64,000 nucleotides of DNA from 55-13 sp037190145 (GTDB lineage: Bacteria; Armatimonadota; Fimbriimonadia; Fimbriimonadales; Fimbriimonadaceae): the NCBI GenBank assembly GCA_037190145.1, contig JBBCJU010000002.1, positions 310,001-374,000 on the forward strand, given 5' to 3'. The notes under the pieces were generated by a model. It worked only from the letters and a program-made list of their open reading frames with translations, had not been told where the DNA came from and ran no database searches. The stretch's first letter is position 1, and each line of letters begins with the position of its first letter. The position numbers and the translations under genes were made by a program. Shown piece by piece: positions 16,896 through 25,623 of this stretch.

Positions 16896-17945
16896 GTGTC
16901 GGAAATTCTATCGCAAGCAGAAATCGAAGCTTTGTTGAACTCGCTAGGAGGCGAGGGAGACGCAGGAACAGGCGCTAGTTCGTCCGCACCGGTCGCACCC
17001 CGCCAAGTGCCTTCCAATTCCATGGGGCTCGGATCATTCCAACCGGCGACTCGTCCTGGAAGTAGAGCCGCAGTGGCATACGAGGTCTATGACTTCCGCC
17101 GCCCAGACAAGTTTAGCAAGGATCAACTTCGAACCCTGCAGATGCTGCACGAGACCTTCGCAAGGCTTGCAGGTTCTGGATTAAGCGCCTATCTTCGCTC
17201 TCCAGTCAATATCGATTTAATCTCCCTTGAGCAGGTGCCTTACGAAGAATATCTTCGAAGCATCAATCAATCGGTCTTCACGATCATGTCTTTGCCTCCT
17301 CTTACGGGGCAGGCCGTTCTAGAGATTGAGTTTGGCCTTGTCTTCACAATGATCGACCGAATGTTGGGCGGTCCTGGCAAAGGCATCAATCGAAACGTTC
17401 TGACTGATATCGAGCGACCTCTGGTGAAGCAGATGATTGAGCGAATGTTCCAAGCACTGAAGAGCGCTTGGGAAGGCGTGGTCATCGTGAATCCCGGCAT
17501 TGAAGGTATGGAGACCAGTTCACAGTTCGTTCAAATTGCACCTCCGAACGATATCGTCGTCACCATCCTCTTCGAGGTCAAAGTGGGCCAGCAACGAAGC
17601 GCAATGAGCCTCTGTATTCCGTATTTGGTGCTAAAGCCGATCACTACAAAGCTGAGCGCTCAAAAGTGGTTTGCAGGCTCCAATCGCCGACATAGTGCTG
17701 CTAGCCGCCGAATGCTGTCCTACCAGGTCAATAACTCCAAGGTTGACTGCACGGTCCGCTTAGGCGGCTCACGACTAAGCGTTCATGATTTCCTCGCTCT
17801 CAAGCCGGGCGACATTCTCAAGCTTGATCAAAAGACAGAGAATGACCTCAGCTTAATGATTGGCAACGTCCCCAAGTTCGAAGGCAAGCCTGCTTTGCAA
17901 GGCAAGAAACTCGTTTTTTCCGTCACCGATAGCATCTCTGAGTAA
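16896..17945 (+). CDS. fliM: flagellar motor switch protein FliM
   Basis: 349 residues starting at GTG. The N-terminal EILSQAEIEALLNSL is the CheY-P-binding peptide of FliM. A CheC-like middle domain follows (YLRSPVNIDLISLEQVPYEEY, then EIEFGLVFTMIDRMLGGPG) and a SpoA/C-ring domain ends the protein (LGGSRLSVHDFLALKPGDIL). FliM forms the switch complex at the base of the flagellar motor. AGGAAGG lies about ten bases before the start. First gene of a seven-gene flagellar operon. Confidence 0.95.
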   Translation: MSEILSQAEIEALLNSLGGEGDAGTGASSSAPVAPRQVPSNSMGLGSFQPATRPGSRAAVAYEVYDFRRPDKFSKDQLRTLQMLHETFARLAGSGLSAYLRSPVNIDLISLEQVPYEEYLRSINQSVFTIMSLPPLTGQAVLEIEFGLVFTMIDRMLGGPGKGINRNVLTDIERPLVKQMIERMFQALKSAWEGVVIVNPGIEGMETSSQFVQIAPPNDIVVTILFEVKVGQQRSAMSLCIPYLVLKPITTKLSAQKWFAGSNRRHSAASRRMLSYQVNNSKVDCTVRLGGSRLSVHDFLALKPGDILKLDQKTENDLSLMIGNVPKFEGKPALQGKKLVFSVTDSISE

Positions 17946-17951
17946 CCATCC

Positions 17952-18857
17952 ATGTCGCACATCCCTCTAGAAGTCGTAAACAAGTTAGGCGCGGTTCAAA
18001 GCCAAATTTGGCAGACCACCTCCATGACCGTAAGCGAGGCTTGCGGAACCGCGGTGAACTTTGCCAGCCCTTTGACTGTGGCCACCAAGACCGCAGATTT
18101 ATATGCAGAACTCGGCTCGCCCATGATGGTGATTCAGTTCTCGTTTGCCGGTCTGCCAGAAAACTCACAGGTTGTCTTGCTTCCTCAAGAAACCATTGGT
18201 GATCTCGCGAATGCTGTTCTGCCGGAGCCGGTGCAGGAAGTCGATGAGAATATCGTTGCCGACCTCCGATCTGTCATGGAAGGAGTTGTTCAGGGCATCT
18301 GTCTTGCCGTAGGCAATATCAAGAACGAAACCGTAGTTGCCAGCGGATTAAGCATTCGATTCCAAATTTTTAGCTTCCCACCAAACCTCCAGAAGTCAGA
18401 AGAGATTGTCCGGACTCAGATTGCCGTAACCGGAGAAGATATCAACGGTAACGTCACTTGGCTCATGGATTCCGAAACCGCCCACAACATCTTGGGTATG
18501 GCGATGGAAGAAGATGCCATGCCATTCCAGCAGGTGATGGGCGGCGTCGCAGAGCAAAGCCATAGAGCTTCTGGTCACCTAGAAGACGCTAACGGCCTAG
18601 AACTCCTGATGGATATTCCCTTGGAGATCAGCGTGGAGCTAGGGCGAGTCAAGATGCTGGTCAAAGATGTGGTGGAGCTTGGAACGGGTTCTATCATTGA
18701 GATCGACAAAGCCGCTGGCGAACCAGTGGATGTTATGGTCAATGGACGCTTGGTCGCCAGAGGGGAAGTTGTCGTTATCGAGGATAACTTCGGTGTCCGT
18801 CTTACGGAGATCCTCAATCCACAGGAAAGACTGCAGAGACTAGGCGAGGTCGCCTAA
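17952..18857 (+). CDS. fliN: flagellar motor switch protein FliN/FliY
   Basis: 301 residues, much longer than a bare FliN (about 100-140). Residues about 1-200 are CheC/FliY-like and the last 80 form the SpoA domain (LLMDIPLEISVELGRVK, GSIIEIDKAAGEPVDVMVNG, ARGEVVVIEDNFGVRLTEI). It completes the C-ring with FliM, six bases downstream. Whether the CheC-like part still has CheY-P phosphatase activity was not judged from motif alone. Confidence 0.9.
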   Translation: MSHIPLEVVNKLGAVQSQIWQTTSMTVSEACGTAVNFASPLTVATKTADLYAELGSPMMVIQFSFAGLPENSQVVLLPQETIGDLANAVLPEPVQEVDENIVADLRSVMEGVVQGICLAVGNIKNETVVASGLSIRFQIFSFPPNLQKSEEIVRTQIAVTGEDINGNVTWLMDSETAHNILGMAMEEDAMPFQQVMGGVAEQSHRASGHLEDANGLELLMDIPLEISVELGRVKMLVKDVVELGTGSIIEIDKAAGEPVDVMVNGRLVARGEVVVIEDNFGVRLTEILNPQERLQRLGEVA

Positions 18858-18858
18858 C

Positions 18859-19347
18859 GTGCGCGCGCCCGCGTCTTTGATCGGATTGTGCCTCACGGTC
18901 GGCGCTTTTGCCCAAGGCAGTGGTGTTTTGGGTACCAAAGCCAGCGCTAGCCCCGTCGTTTCTGGCAACGCTGGAATGGGGGTAATGCCGCTAGTCCAGA
19001 TGGGAATCGCCCTTGCTGTTGTCTTAGGACTCCTGAAGTTTGTGGTGCCAAAGATGATGGGCAAGATGAACAAGAAGCTGGTTACATCCGCAACCAGCGC
19101 GCTCCATATCGAAGAGTCAGCGAACTTTGCGGGCGGCACACTGTATATCGTAAGGGCAAAGACAAAGACCTTGCTCTTGAGTGTTTCCACTCAGGGAGTG
19201 ACTTGCTTAACCGACCTTACGGAGTCTGCAAAGGAACCAGAGAAGACGGCTTTCGAGGCGATTATTGATGAAGTTCCTGGCGATAAGTTGCCAGACCATG
19301 CTGTAGTTGAGCAAGCTTTGGCTCGACTTGAGAGGTTGGCAAGTTGA
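18859..19347 (+). CDS. fliO: FliO-like flagellar export component
   Basis: 162 residues with an N-terminal hydrophobic segment, one further transmembrane helix (about 50-68, LVQMGIALAVVLGLLKFVV) and a small cytoplasmic beta domain (HIEESANFAGGTLYIVRAKT). This matches FliO, which helps assemble the FliP ring. GTG start two bases after the fliN stop; four-base overlap with fliP. FliO is poorly conserved, so position in the operon carries much of the call. Confidence 0.85.
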   Translation: MRAPASLIGLCLTVGAFAQGSGVLGTKASASPVVSGNAGMGVMPLVQMGIALAVVLGLLKFVVPKMMGKMNKKLVTSATSALHIEESANFAGGTLYIVRAKTKTLLLSVSTQGVTCLTDLTESAKEPEKTAFEAIIDEVPGDKLPDHAVVEQALARLERLAS

Positions 19348-20129
19348 AATTTATCCTGCCTAAAATCTCGACTCGTGCTCTGCTTGTCTTGACGTTCTGT
19401 TTATTAGGGACCTTCGCGTTTGCCCAGCAAACAGGAACCGCTGGACTTCCGATCCCTAATATTTCCATAAACCTCGGACAAGGTGGACAGCCGAAGGCAG
19501 GGCAAGAAGTCAGCACATCGCTGCAAATCCTCGCTCTATTAACCGTACTCAGCCTTGCACCGGCGATCATGATTTTGACGACCGCGTTTACGCGGATCAT
19601 CATCATCTTCAGCTTCGTGAGACAAGCGATCGGTACGCCGACTATTCCACCCAATCAGGTCATCGTTGGGTTAAGTCTGTTCCTCACCTTTTTTATCATG
19701 GGGCCGACTTACCAAAAGATCAACGATACAGCTTTGCAGCCCCTCTTGACCAAAAAGATCTCGCAGGATGAGGCGATTAAGCGAGCACAAGCTCCAATTC
19801 GAGAGTTTATGCTGAAGAACACCTATGAGAAGGACTTGACCCTTTTCATGAACATCCGTAATCAAACGGCACAATCGGCTCAGGATGTTCCGCTAGAAAC
19901 GCTGATTCCCGCATTCATCATTAGTGAACTCAAAACCGCGTTCATCATTGGCTTCTACATCTTCATCCCGTTCATCATCATCGATCTGGTGGTGGCGAGC
20001 GCCCTCATGAGTATGGGCATGATGATGATGCCACCAACGGTTGTGGCGCTACCCGCCAAACTCCTTGTCTTCGTGCTTGCGGATGGTTGGAGCACCCTTG
20101 TTACCGCGATTGTCTCGGGGTACCGATAG
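19344..20129 (+). CDS. fliP: flagellar type III export protein FliP
   Basis: 261 residues. Signal peptide (ends near FAFAQQ), then the typical FliP blocks: LAPAIMILTTAFTRIIIIFS, RQAIGTPTIPPNQVIVGLSL, FLTFFIMGPTY, LIPAFIISELKTAFIIGFYI and ASALMSMGMMMMPP. FliP forms the core of the export gate with FliQ and FliR. It starts with TTG inside the fliO stop (TTGA). Confidence 0.96.
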   Translation: MKFILPKISTRALLVLTFCLLGTFAFAQQTGTAGLPIPNISINLGQGGQPKAGQEVSTSLQILALLTVLSLAPAIMILTTAFTRIIIIFSFVRQAIGTPTIPPNQVIVGLSLFLTFFIMGPTYQKINDTALQPLLTKKISQDEAIKRAQAPIREFMLKNTYEKDLTLFMNIRNQTAQSAQDVPLETLIPAFIISELKTAFIIGFYIFIPFIIIDLVVASALMSMGMMMMPPTVVALPAKLLVFVLADGWSTLVTAIVSGYR

Positions 20130-20130
20130 C

Positions 20131-20400
20131 ATGGAACAAGCTTACGTTCTAGATATTGGCCGTCAGGGCATTGAGATCGCCATCATGGTCTCGCTTCCGA
20201 TCTTGGCTGTCACTCTCTTCCTCGGACTCTTGGTTTCTGTCTTCCAGGCGGTCACTCAAGTTCAGGAAATGACCCTCACCTTTGTGCCCAAACTACTTGG
20301 CGTCGCCGTAGTGGTGGCTTTTATGGGCAACTGGATGCTCACCACTTTGGTGACCTTTATGCATACCTGCTTTGAGCGGGTGGCAACTCTAGGGGGCTAA
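20131..20400 (+). CDS. fliQ: flagellar export protein FliQ
   Basis: 89 residues from the ATG at 20131, one base after the fliP stop; a longer open frame upstream overlaps fliP and is not used. Two transmembrane helices with the FliQ patterns GIEIAIMVSLPILAVTLFLG and VSVFQAVTQVQEMTLTFVPK. Export-gate subunit. Confidence 0.95.
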   Translation: MEQAYVLDIGRQGIEIAIMVSLPILAVTLFLGLLVSVFQAVTQVQEMTLTFVPKLLGVAVVVAFMGNWMLTTLVTFMHTCFERVATLGG

Positions 20401-20505
20401 GAGAATTGCTCAATTGCTTGACTGCTAGATTAGTTGATTTTGGAGTCTGGACATCTCGTCAGAGTCGCCAAGCCGTCAAGCACTCCAACAAACCGGCGGT
20501 GTTGC

Positions 20506-21276
20506 ATGCCATTTGATGCCGCTCTGGTCTTTTCATTCTTTTGTGTGTTTGTACGTTGTTCGGCGATGTTTCTGAGTTCGCCAATTTTTGGGTCTCAGAG
20601 CACTCCGGTTACTATCCGAGTGATGACTTGTATGGTCATCTCTGGTGCCCTGACGGTTACCTTAGGTCCGAAGATTGGTCCTCCTCCCCCAGATATGTAC
20701 GGCTTCGTGATGGCGATCGCCCATGAGGTTGTTGCAGGACTGCTTATCGGAACGTTTATGAGCTTGGTTTTGCAGTCTGCGCAAATGGCAGGAGCCTTTG
20801 CCGATACGCAAATGGGCTTAGGCATGAGCCAGATCATGAACCCGGTAAACGGTGTGACAAGTACCGTTATATCTCAGTTCAAATACATGCTGGCCGTGGT
20901 TATCTTCCTATCGATGGACGGACATCACATGATGCTTCAGGCCTTTGTGAAGAGCTATGCCGAGATGCCCGCAATCTCTATGGAAAGTCTGCCCGCATTA
21001 AAGGATGGAATCGTTGGCTTGGTAACTCAGGTCGGGTTGCTGGGGATCCAAATGGCAGCACCGGTGCTGGGAGTCAGCCTTGTGGTTGATGCGGCTCTTG
21101 GCATCATGAATAAGGCTGTTCCACAGATGCAGATCATTCAGGTTGGTATGCCAGCAAAGATCGTCATTGGTATGGTTGCGCTTGGAGTAGGACTGCCGGC
21201 GCTTGTCGCCGGAGTAAACACGGGAGTGGAGTCAGGATTGACGGGTCTCCTTAGAATTTTCGGGAGTGGTTTTTAG
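20506..21276 (+). CDS. fliR: flagellar export protein FliR
   Basis: 256 residues from the ATG at 20506, which gives the normal FliR N-terminus. Six hydrophobic segments with family blocks PIFGSQSTPVTIRVMTCMVI, EVVAGLLIGTFMSLVLQSAQ and FADTQMGLGMSQIMNPVNG, followed by PVLGVSLVVDAALGIMNKAV. A 105-bp gap separates it from fliQ, the only sizeable gap in the operon. Confidence 0.95.
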   Translation: MPFDAALVFSFFCVFVRCSAMFLSSPIFGSQSTPVTIRVMTCMVISGALTVTLGPKIGPPPPDMYGFVMAIAHEVVAGLLIGTFMSLVLQSAQMAGAFADTQMGLGMSQIMNPVNGVTSTVISQFKYMLAVVIFLSMDGHHMMLQAFVKSYAEMPAISMESLPALKDGIVGLVTQVGLLGIQMAAPVLGVSLVVDAALGIMNKAVPQMQIIQVGMPAKIVIGMVALGVGLPALVAGVNTGVESGLTGLLRIFGSGF

Positions 21277-21293
21277 TCGTTTAGGAGTGATCT

Positions 21294-22355
21294 ATGGCAG
21301 AAGGTGGTCAGGAAAAAACCGAAGACGCAACTCCCAGGCGTCGTAAAGACGCTCGAAAGAAAGGGACCGTAGCCAAATCAGTTGACCTAAACGGGTCACT
21401 GGCTCTTATTGCTTCTCTGCTTGTCCTTCCATCGGCCATTGGCATGATGGGGAGTGGATTCGTGACCGGTCTTCGGGCCAGTTTCCAAAACCTTCCGTCT
21501 ACGACTGATATGAGCACCATTGCCAGTTACTCATGGCGTGTGCTCCAACCATCTTTGTTGGGCTTGGCTGTTCTGATGTTTACAATCATGGGGGTTGGAG
21601 TTGCGGCCAACTTTGCACAGGTTGGTTTTGTGGTCAGTGGTGAGGCTCTCAAACCCACTTTTTCAAAGATCAATCCACTCGAAGGTTTCAAGCGGCTGTT
21701 CAGTCAGCGTGCCGTGTTTGATGCGGCAAAGTCAGCCATTAAAACCGGTTTGTTTGGGTACTTGGTTTGGATGGAGATTTCTGGAAGCTGGAGCACCTTA
21801 ATGGGACTATCCTGGCTGACCCCTCAGGCTTCTATGGCGGTGGTGGGAGGAATGCTGAAAACCATTACAATCAAGGTGGGAATATCTTGGCTTATCCTTG
21901 CCGCGATTGATTATTTCTTCCAGCGTAAGCAAGTAGATAAGCAACTTAAGATGACGAAAGAGGAGTTGAAGCAAGAGATGAAAGATGGAGAAACTTCTCC
22001 TGAACTCAAAATGGCTCAGCATCGACGTCGTCGCCAGCTAAGTAAAGGAAGCATGATGAAGGCCGTCGCAAAGGCAGACGTCATCGTTACAAACCCAACT
22101 CACTATGCTGTAGCCATCCAATATGATCGAGAAAAGCATGCCGCACCGGTTGTTGTGGCAAAAGGTATGGACTTCCTGGCGGCAAAGATTAGGGAAGTCG
22201 CGGCCGAAAACAGGGTTCCTATCGTCCCGAATCCCCCTCTGGCCCGAGCGCTTCATAAAGAGTGCGAGATTGGCGACGCTGTGCCTAAAGAACTATTCCA
22301 ACCCGTCGCTGAAGTTCTAGCCTACGTTTACAAGACTCTCCGCGGTATTCGATAA
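21294..22355 (+). CDS. flhB: flagellar export switch protein FlhB
   Basis: 353 residues. The N-terminus EKTEDATPRRRKDARKKGTV is diagnostic, four transmembrane helices follow, and the cytoplasmic domain holds the self-cleavage motif NPTH (VIVTNPTHYAVAIQYD), which controls the hook-to-filament substrate switch. Last flagellar gene of the operon; flhA is not in the window. Confidence 0.96.
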   Translation: MAEGGQEKTEDATPRRRKDARKKGTVAKSVDLNGSLALIASLLVLPSAIGMMGSGFVTGLRASFQNLPSTTDMSTIASYSWRVLQPSLLGLAVLMFTIMGVGVAANFAQVGFVVSGEALKPTFSKINPLEGFKRLFSQRAVFDAAKSAIKTGLFGYLVWMEISGSWSTLMGLSWLTPQASMAVVGGMLKTITIKVGISWLILAAIDYFFQRKQVDKQLKMTKEELKQEMKDGETSPELKMAQHRRRRQLSKGSMMKAVAKADVIVTNPTHYAVAIQYDREKHAAPVVVAKGMDFLAAKIREVAAENRVPIVPNPPLARALHKECEIGDAVPKELFQPVAEVLAYVYKTLRGIR

Positions 22356-22364
22356 ACTGTTCGG

Positions 22365-23087
22365 ATGACCTCTAATGCCGCCGGCTGGGATGCAAGCGCC
22401 CAGGCTTGGATCGATACAGTTCATAACGATACCAATCGCACGCTGGTGTTGGATGCTCCGATGCTGGTGGAGTGTGGTGAGGTAGTCGGCAAGCAGGTTT
22501 TAGATGTGGGGTGTGGGGAAGGACGCTTTTGCCGAATGTTGTCCGAACGAGGTGCCCAAGTTACTGGAATTGATCCAACCTCTTCCTTGATCGAAGAGGC
22601 CAGGAGGAAAGACAGTCGCAGCGAGTATCGGATTGCAAGTGGAGAGTCATTACCATTTACGGATGCCTCGTTTGATCTGGTTGTGAACTATCTAGTCCTT
22701 ATTGACATCCTCGATTTTCGATCAGCGATTGCGGAGATGGCAAGGGTGACTAAGCCCGGAGGGAAGTTAGTGGTGGCCAATCTGCAATCCTTTGCGACAA
22801 CTCGCGAACTCCCTTGGGTTCGAGATGCAAACCGCAATAAATTGCACTTTGCGGTGGATAACTACAACCGCGAAGTAGGTATGGATGTAGCTTGGAACGG
22901 AATATCAATCGTTAACTACCATCGTCCCTTGGCTGCTTATCTGAATTGCTTTATCGCTAACGGGCTGATTCTGGCTAAGTTTCAAGAACCTGTTCCAACA
23001 GATGAAGCTATTGCGAGTGCCCCCAACTTAGCCGATTACAAACGAGTCCCGATCATGAACGTCATGACTTGGCTGAAGCCTGAGTGA
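22365..23087 (+). CDS. class I SAM-dependent methyltransferase
   Basis: 240 residues. Motif I is VLDVGCGEGRFCRML near residue 47, followed by VTGIDPTSSLIEEAR (motif II acid) and ASFDLVVNYLVLIDI with MARVTKPGGKLVVAN. This is the UbiE/Methyltransf_11 fold; the small-molecule substrate is unknown. It lies nine bases after flhB and one base before aat, so it is probably cotranscribed but not necessarily flagellar. Confidence 0.85.
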   Translation: MTSNAAGWDASAQAWIDTVHNDTNRTLVLDAPMLVECGEVVGKQVLDVGCGEGRFCRMLSERGAQVTGIDPTSSLIEEARRKDSRSEYRIASGESLPFTDASFDLVVNYLVLIDILDFRSAIAEMARVTKPGGKLVVANLQSFATTRELPWVRDANRNKLHFAVDNYNREVGMDVAWNGISIVNYHRPLAAYLNCFIANGLILAKFQEPVPTDEAIASAPNLADYKRVPIMNVMTWLKPE

Positions 23088-23088
23088 A

Positions 23089-23670
23089 ATGGACAATCTT
23101 GAATTGACGCCTTGGCTCATTCGCTACGCCTATGAAGAAGGGGCGTTTCCGATGACCATGGATGATGGAGAAGTTCAATGGTTCCAGCCACGACAACGTG
23201 CGCTCTTTCCGATTGATGGAATCCATGTTTCTCGGTCACTAAGGAAAGTGATTGCCAGGGGCGAGTTCGATATTCGCTTTGACACGTCATTTGAGCAAGT
23301 GATGCGATCTTGCTTGCGTCCTGATGGCAACTGGATTAGCGAGGATTTTATTCGCGTTTACACAGTGATCCACCATGAAGGCTGGGGACACTGTTGCGAA
23401 TGTTGGTACGAAGGAGAACTGGTGGGAGGGGTTTATGGCATCGCCATCGGAGGATGCTTCTGTGCGGAATCCATGTTTCATCGGCGCACCAATGCTTCAA
23501 AAGTTGCGCTTTGGGCGATGGTGGAGCAATGTCGGGAACTTGGCTTTAAAATCTTCGACGCACAGATCATGAATCCACATCTCCAGTCGTTGGGCGCGTA
23601 TGAAGTCCCTCATCATCAGTACATCAAGATGCTGAGTCAAGCATTGCCTACTCAGACTCCATGGAGCTAG
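23089..23670 (+). CDS. aat: leucyl/phenylalanyl-tRNA--protein transferase
   Basis: 193 residues, the short Aat form. Characteristic segments are LIRYAYEEGAFPM, QWFQPRQRALFPIDGIHVSRSL, SWI-type NWISEDFIRVY, GWGHCCECWYEGELVGGVYG and AESMFHRRTNASKVAL, and the C-terminal IMNPHLQSLGAYEV. It adds Leu or Phe to proteins starting with Lys or Arg, marking them for ClpS/ClpAP in the N-degron pathway. Confidence 0.95.
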   Translation: MDNLELTPWLIRYAYEEGAFPMTMDDGEVQWFQPRQRALFPIDGIHVSRSLRKVIARGEFDIRFDTSFEQVMRSCLRPDGNWISEDFIRVYTVIHHEGWGHCCECWYEGELVGGVYGIAIGGCFCAESMFHRRTNASKVALWAMVEQCRELGFKIFDAQIMNPHLQSLGAYEVPHHQYIKMLSQALPTQTPWS

Positions 23671-23800
23671 ACCCAAGTATTTCCACTGGCTTTTTAAGTA
23701 AATGCACTAAGGTACGTCTTTTGTTTTCTTTCATTGCGTATAGTTGAACCTTCGAGGGCAGGTCAGCGTGGACGGCATCTTGGGTTGGATTTGAGGATTT

Positions 23801-24607
23801 ATGAAAGTTAAGCTGATTTCTATTGCGTCGCTAGCGGCGGCAGTTGTGAGTGCACAGGCCGGTTCATTCTTTGGCTTGAATGACTTGACCCGTGGTGGCG
23901 GTATTTACTCAATTGACGCTGCAACTGGTGGTTCAACACTCGTTGCATATACAGGCGGACACAATATCCAGGGCAACGCACTCGCTTACAACAATGCCGG
24001 GACATTCTATTATGCTGCCGGAGGAGCGTTATATCAGAGTACGCTCGGTGACTTGTCCAACACTAGTTTTGTACGCAACTTAGTTGGTTACAATGGTAGC
24101 AGTTACGGCAGCCTTACAGATGTAACAAACGCTGCCTTTTACAATGGCAGCTATTACTATGTTTCTGGTAACTATGTTAACATCCTTAACCTATCATCGG
24201 GTGTTACAAGCTTCATTGATCCTTCCGGAGTGAGCAATCTTGGGGGGTTTGGTGACATTGCAATCCAAGGGGGCATTCTTTATGGATCAACCACTAACGG
24301 TAATTTTTTCAAGGTTGACCTAGCCACCCCATTTCAATACACCCTGCTAGGGAATCAGGGGTCGCCTAGTTTGCAATTGGGTTTTAACCAAGGTTCACTC
24401 TATGGTATTGCCACCGATTCAGATGCAATCTTTTCCGTAGATTCAGCAACCGGTGCTCGCACAACTATGGCGTCCTTGCTGAATGGCAATTTGCGAATCG
24501 TAGATGCTGCAAGCTCCCCAGTTCCAGAGCCCTTCACAATGGCTCTTGGTGTGATGGGTTTGGCGGCATACGCTCGAAAGCGCCGTGCATCTAAGAAGTC
24601 TGCCTAA
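23801..24607 (+). CDS. PEP-CTERM sorting domain protein
   Basis: 268 residues. Signal peptide ends near VSAQA. The central part is a Gly/Ser/Asn/Tyr-rich beta-propeller-like region (SIDAATGGSTLVAYTGG, SVDSATGARTTMAS). The C-terminus has the PEP-CTERM tripartite signal: PVPEP, a hydrophobic helix and the basic tail ARKRRASKK. The protein should be processed by an exosortase and displayed at or released from the surface; no exosortase gene is in the window. A GAGG site precedes the ATG, and a TATAGT -10 at 23739-23744 predicts a leader of about 50 nt, unlike the leaderless genes nearby. Confidence 0.9.
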   Translation: MKVKLISIASLAAAVVSAQAGSFFGLNDLTRGGGIYSIDAATGGSTLVAYTGGHNIQGNALAYNNAGTFYYAAGGALYQSTLGDLSNTSFVRNLVGYNGSSYGSLTDVTNAAFYNGSYYYVSGNYVNILNLSSGVTSFIDPSGVSNLGGFGDIAIQGGILYGSTTNGNFFKVDLATPFQYTLLGNQGSPSLQLGFNQGSLYGIATDSDAIFSVDSATGARTTMASLLNGNLRIVDAASSPVPEPFTMALGVMGLAAYARKRRASKKSA

Positions 24608-24627
24608 GACTTCCTGAACTCAAACCC

Positions 24628-24660
24628 AAATGCCTTGTTCTTTCTGAGAACAAGGCATTT
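24628..24660. terminator. bidirectional terminator between convergent genes
   Basis: A perfect 14-bp stem (24628-24641 with 24647-24660, AAATGCCTTGTTCT and complement) with loop TTCTG. It follows the PEP-CTERM gene and directly abuts the stop of the convergent SpoU methylase. The stem carries its own A and T tracts. Confidence 0.85.
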
Positions 24661-25305
24661 TCATTTGTACACGTTTGGACTTAACCCTTTGAGTTGCCTA
24701 CTTGATGCTCTTACCGGTTCAAATTCTGGATGGGCCGTAGAATATGCTCGGACCGCATACTCTAGACTGATGGCTGTTGCGGTCGCCACATTAAGGGATT
24801 GAACTAAGCCGTAAATTGGAATCGCTACTGAAAAGTCGCATTCAGCTTCTAGCTCGCTAGGAACACCGGCATTCTCTTCGCCCACCAATATTGCCAGAGG
24901 AAATACCCAGGGCGCAACGGCTACATCAACTGCTTGTTCGGAGAGAGTTAGGGCACAGATGGTGTAGCCATCTTGCCGAGCTTCTGTAAGAGCTTGTGAA
25001 GCTGAGACCCAACGCCAAGGCTGCCATCCTTTAGTCCCTCGATTTGCGGCAAAGTCGATCGCTCTATCGGTTTCCTGGGATAAGTCAACCCTCTCTATTC
25101 GATAGGCATCGGCAACTCGAGTAATCCCTCCTTGATTGACTGCCTTACCCAGGGGAAGAACGATGAGGCGAATCGGTGCTCGCTGCACATCGGAGTAAAC
25201 CTCCCGAAGGCCAGGATCCTTCGGTTCCTTGCCTCCTTCTTGCCAAGACTCATCATTGGCGGCCAGCATTCGTCGGTGCCTTTCTTTCCATCGCATCATG
25301 GGCAT
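24661..25305 (-). CDS. SpoU/TrmH-family RNA 2'-O-ribose methyltransferase
   Basis: 214 residues with the three SPOUT knot motifs: NQGGITRVADAY (motif 1), ILVGEENAGVPSEL (motif 2) and IPIYGLVQSLNVATATAI (motif 3). The N-terminal extension is short and basic. Which tRNA or rRNA position is modified cannot be told. A TAAAAT hexamer ends six bases before the ATG, so the transcript is probably leaderless. Confidence 0.88.
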   Translation of the reverse strand: MPMMRWKERHRRMLAANDESWQEGGKEPKDPGLREVYSDVQRAPIRLIVLPLGKAVNQGGITRVADAYRIERVDLSQETDRAIDFAANRGTKGWQPWRWVSASQALTEARQDGYTICALTLSEQAVDVAVAPWVFPLAILVGEENAGVPSELEAECDFSVAIPIYGLVQSLNVATATAISLEYAVRAYSTAHPEFEPVRASSRQLKGLSPNVYK

Positions 25306-25317
25306 ACAAGTATTTTA
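25306..25317 (-). promoter_or_regulatory. -10 element (TAAAAT) six bases before the SpoU start
   Basis: On the minus strand TAAAAT (25317-25312) is followed by ACTTGT and the ATG at 25305. No Shine-Dalgarno site is present. Confidence 0.5.
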
Positions 25318-25407
25318 TGCAACCTAGCAATTTTGACGACTCGTTTCGGGCGTTAAGAACCAACGATTCCTGTACTGAACCCAACATGGTTCAAGTGAAG
25401 TGCAGTA

Positions 25408-25623
25408 ATGTCCCGTAAGCAGTTAAAGATCGTCCGCCTCCTTGAACCCGAGCTATGTCTCGACTGCCGGTTTGCTCAAACCGCTGATGTTGAGGCTGAG
25501 AGTGGGGGCCACCAACGGATGATTTATTGCCGGCGCTTGGATTGTGACAATTGGGATATCGTCAATGCCGAGCCGGCAAAAAGTATGGAAGTCGACGACT
25601 ATGGCCTCGATAGTGCAGCCTAG
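25408..25623 (+). CDS. small Cys-rich hypothetical protein
   Basis: 71 residues, not recognised. Two cysteine pairs, CLDC at 17-20 and YCRRLDC at about 41-46, suggest a small metal-binding knuckle; the C-terminal tail is acidic. Its stop overlaps the stop of the convergent DUF2071 gene by four bases. Confidence 0.6.
   Translation: MSRKQLKIVRLLEPELCLDCRFAQTADVEAESGGHQRMIYCRRLDCDNWDIVNAEPAKSMEVDDYGLDSAA

Noticed and set aside
20041..20130. Longer N-terminus for FliQ
   Set aside because: The extra 30 codons overlap fliP in another frame; the ATG at 20131 gives the normal 89-residue protein.
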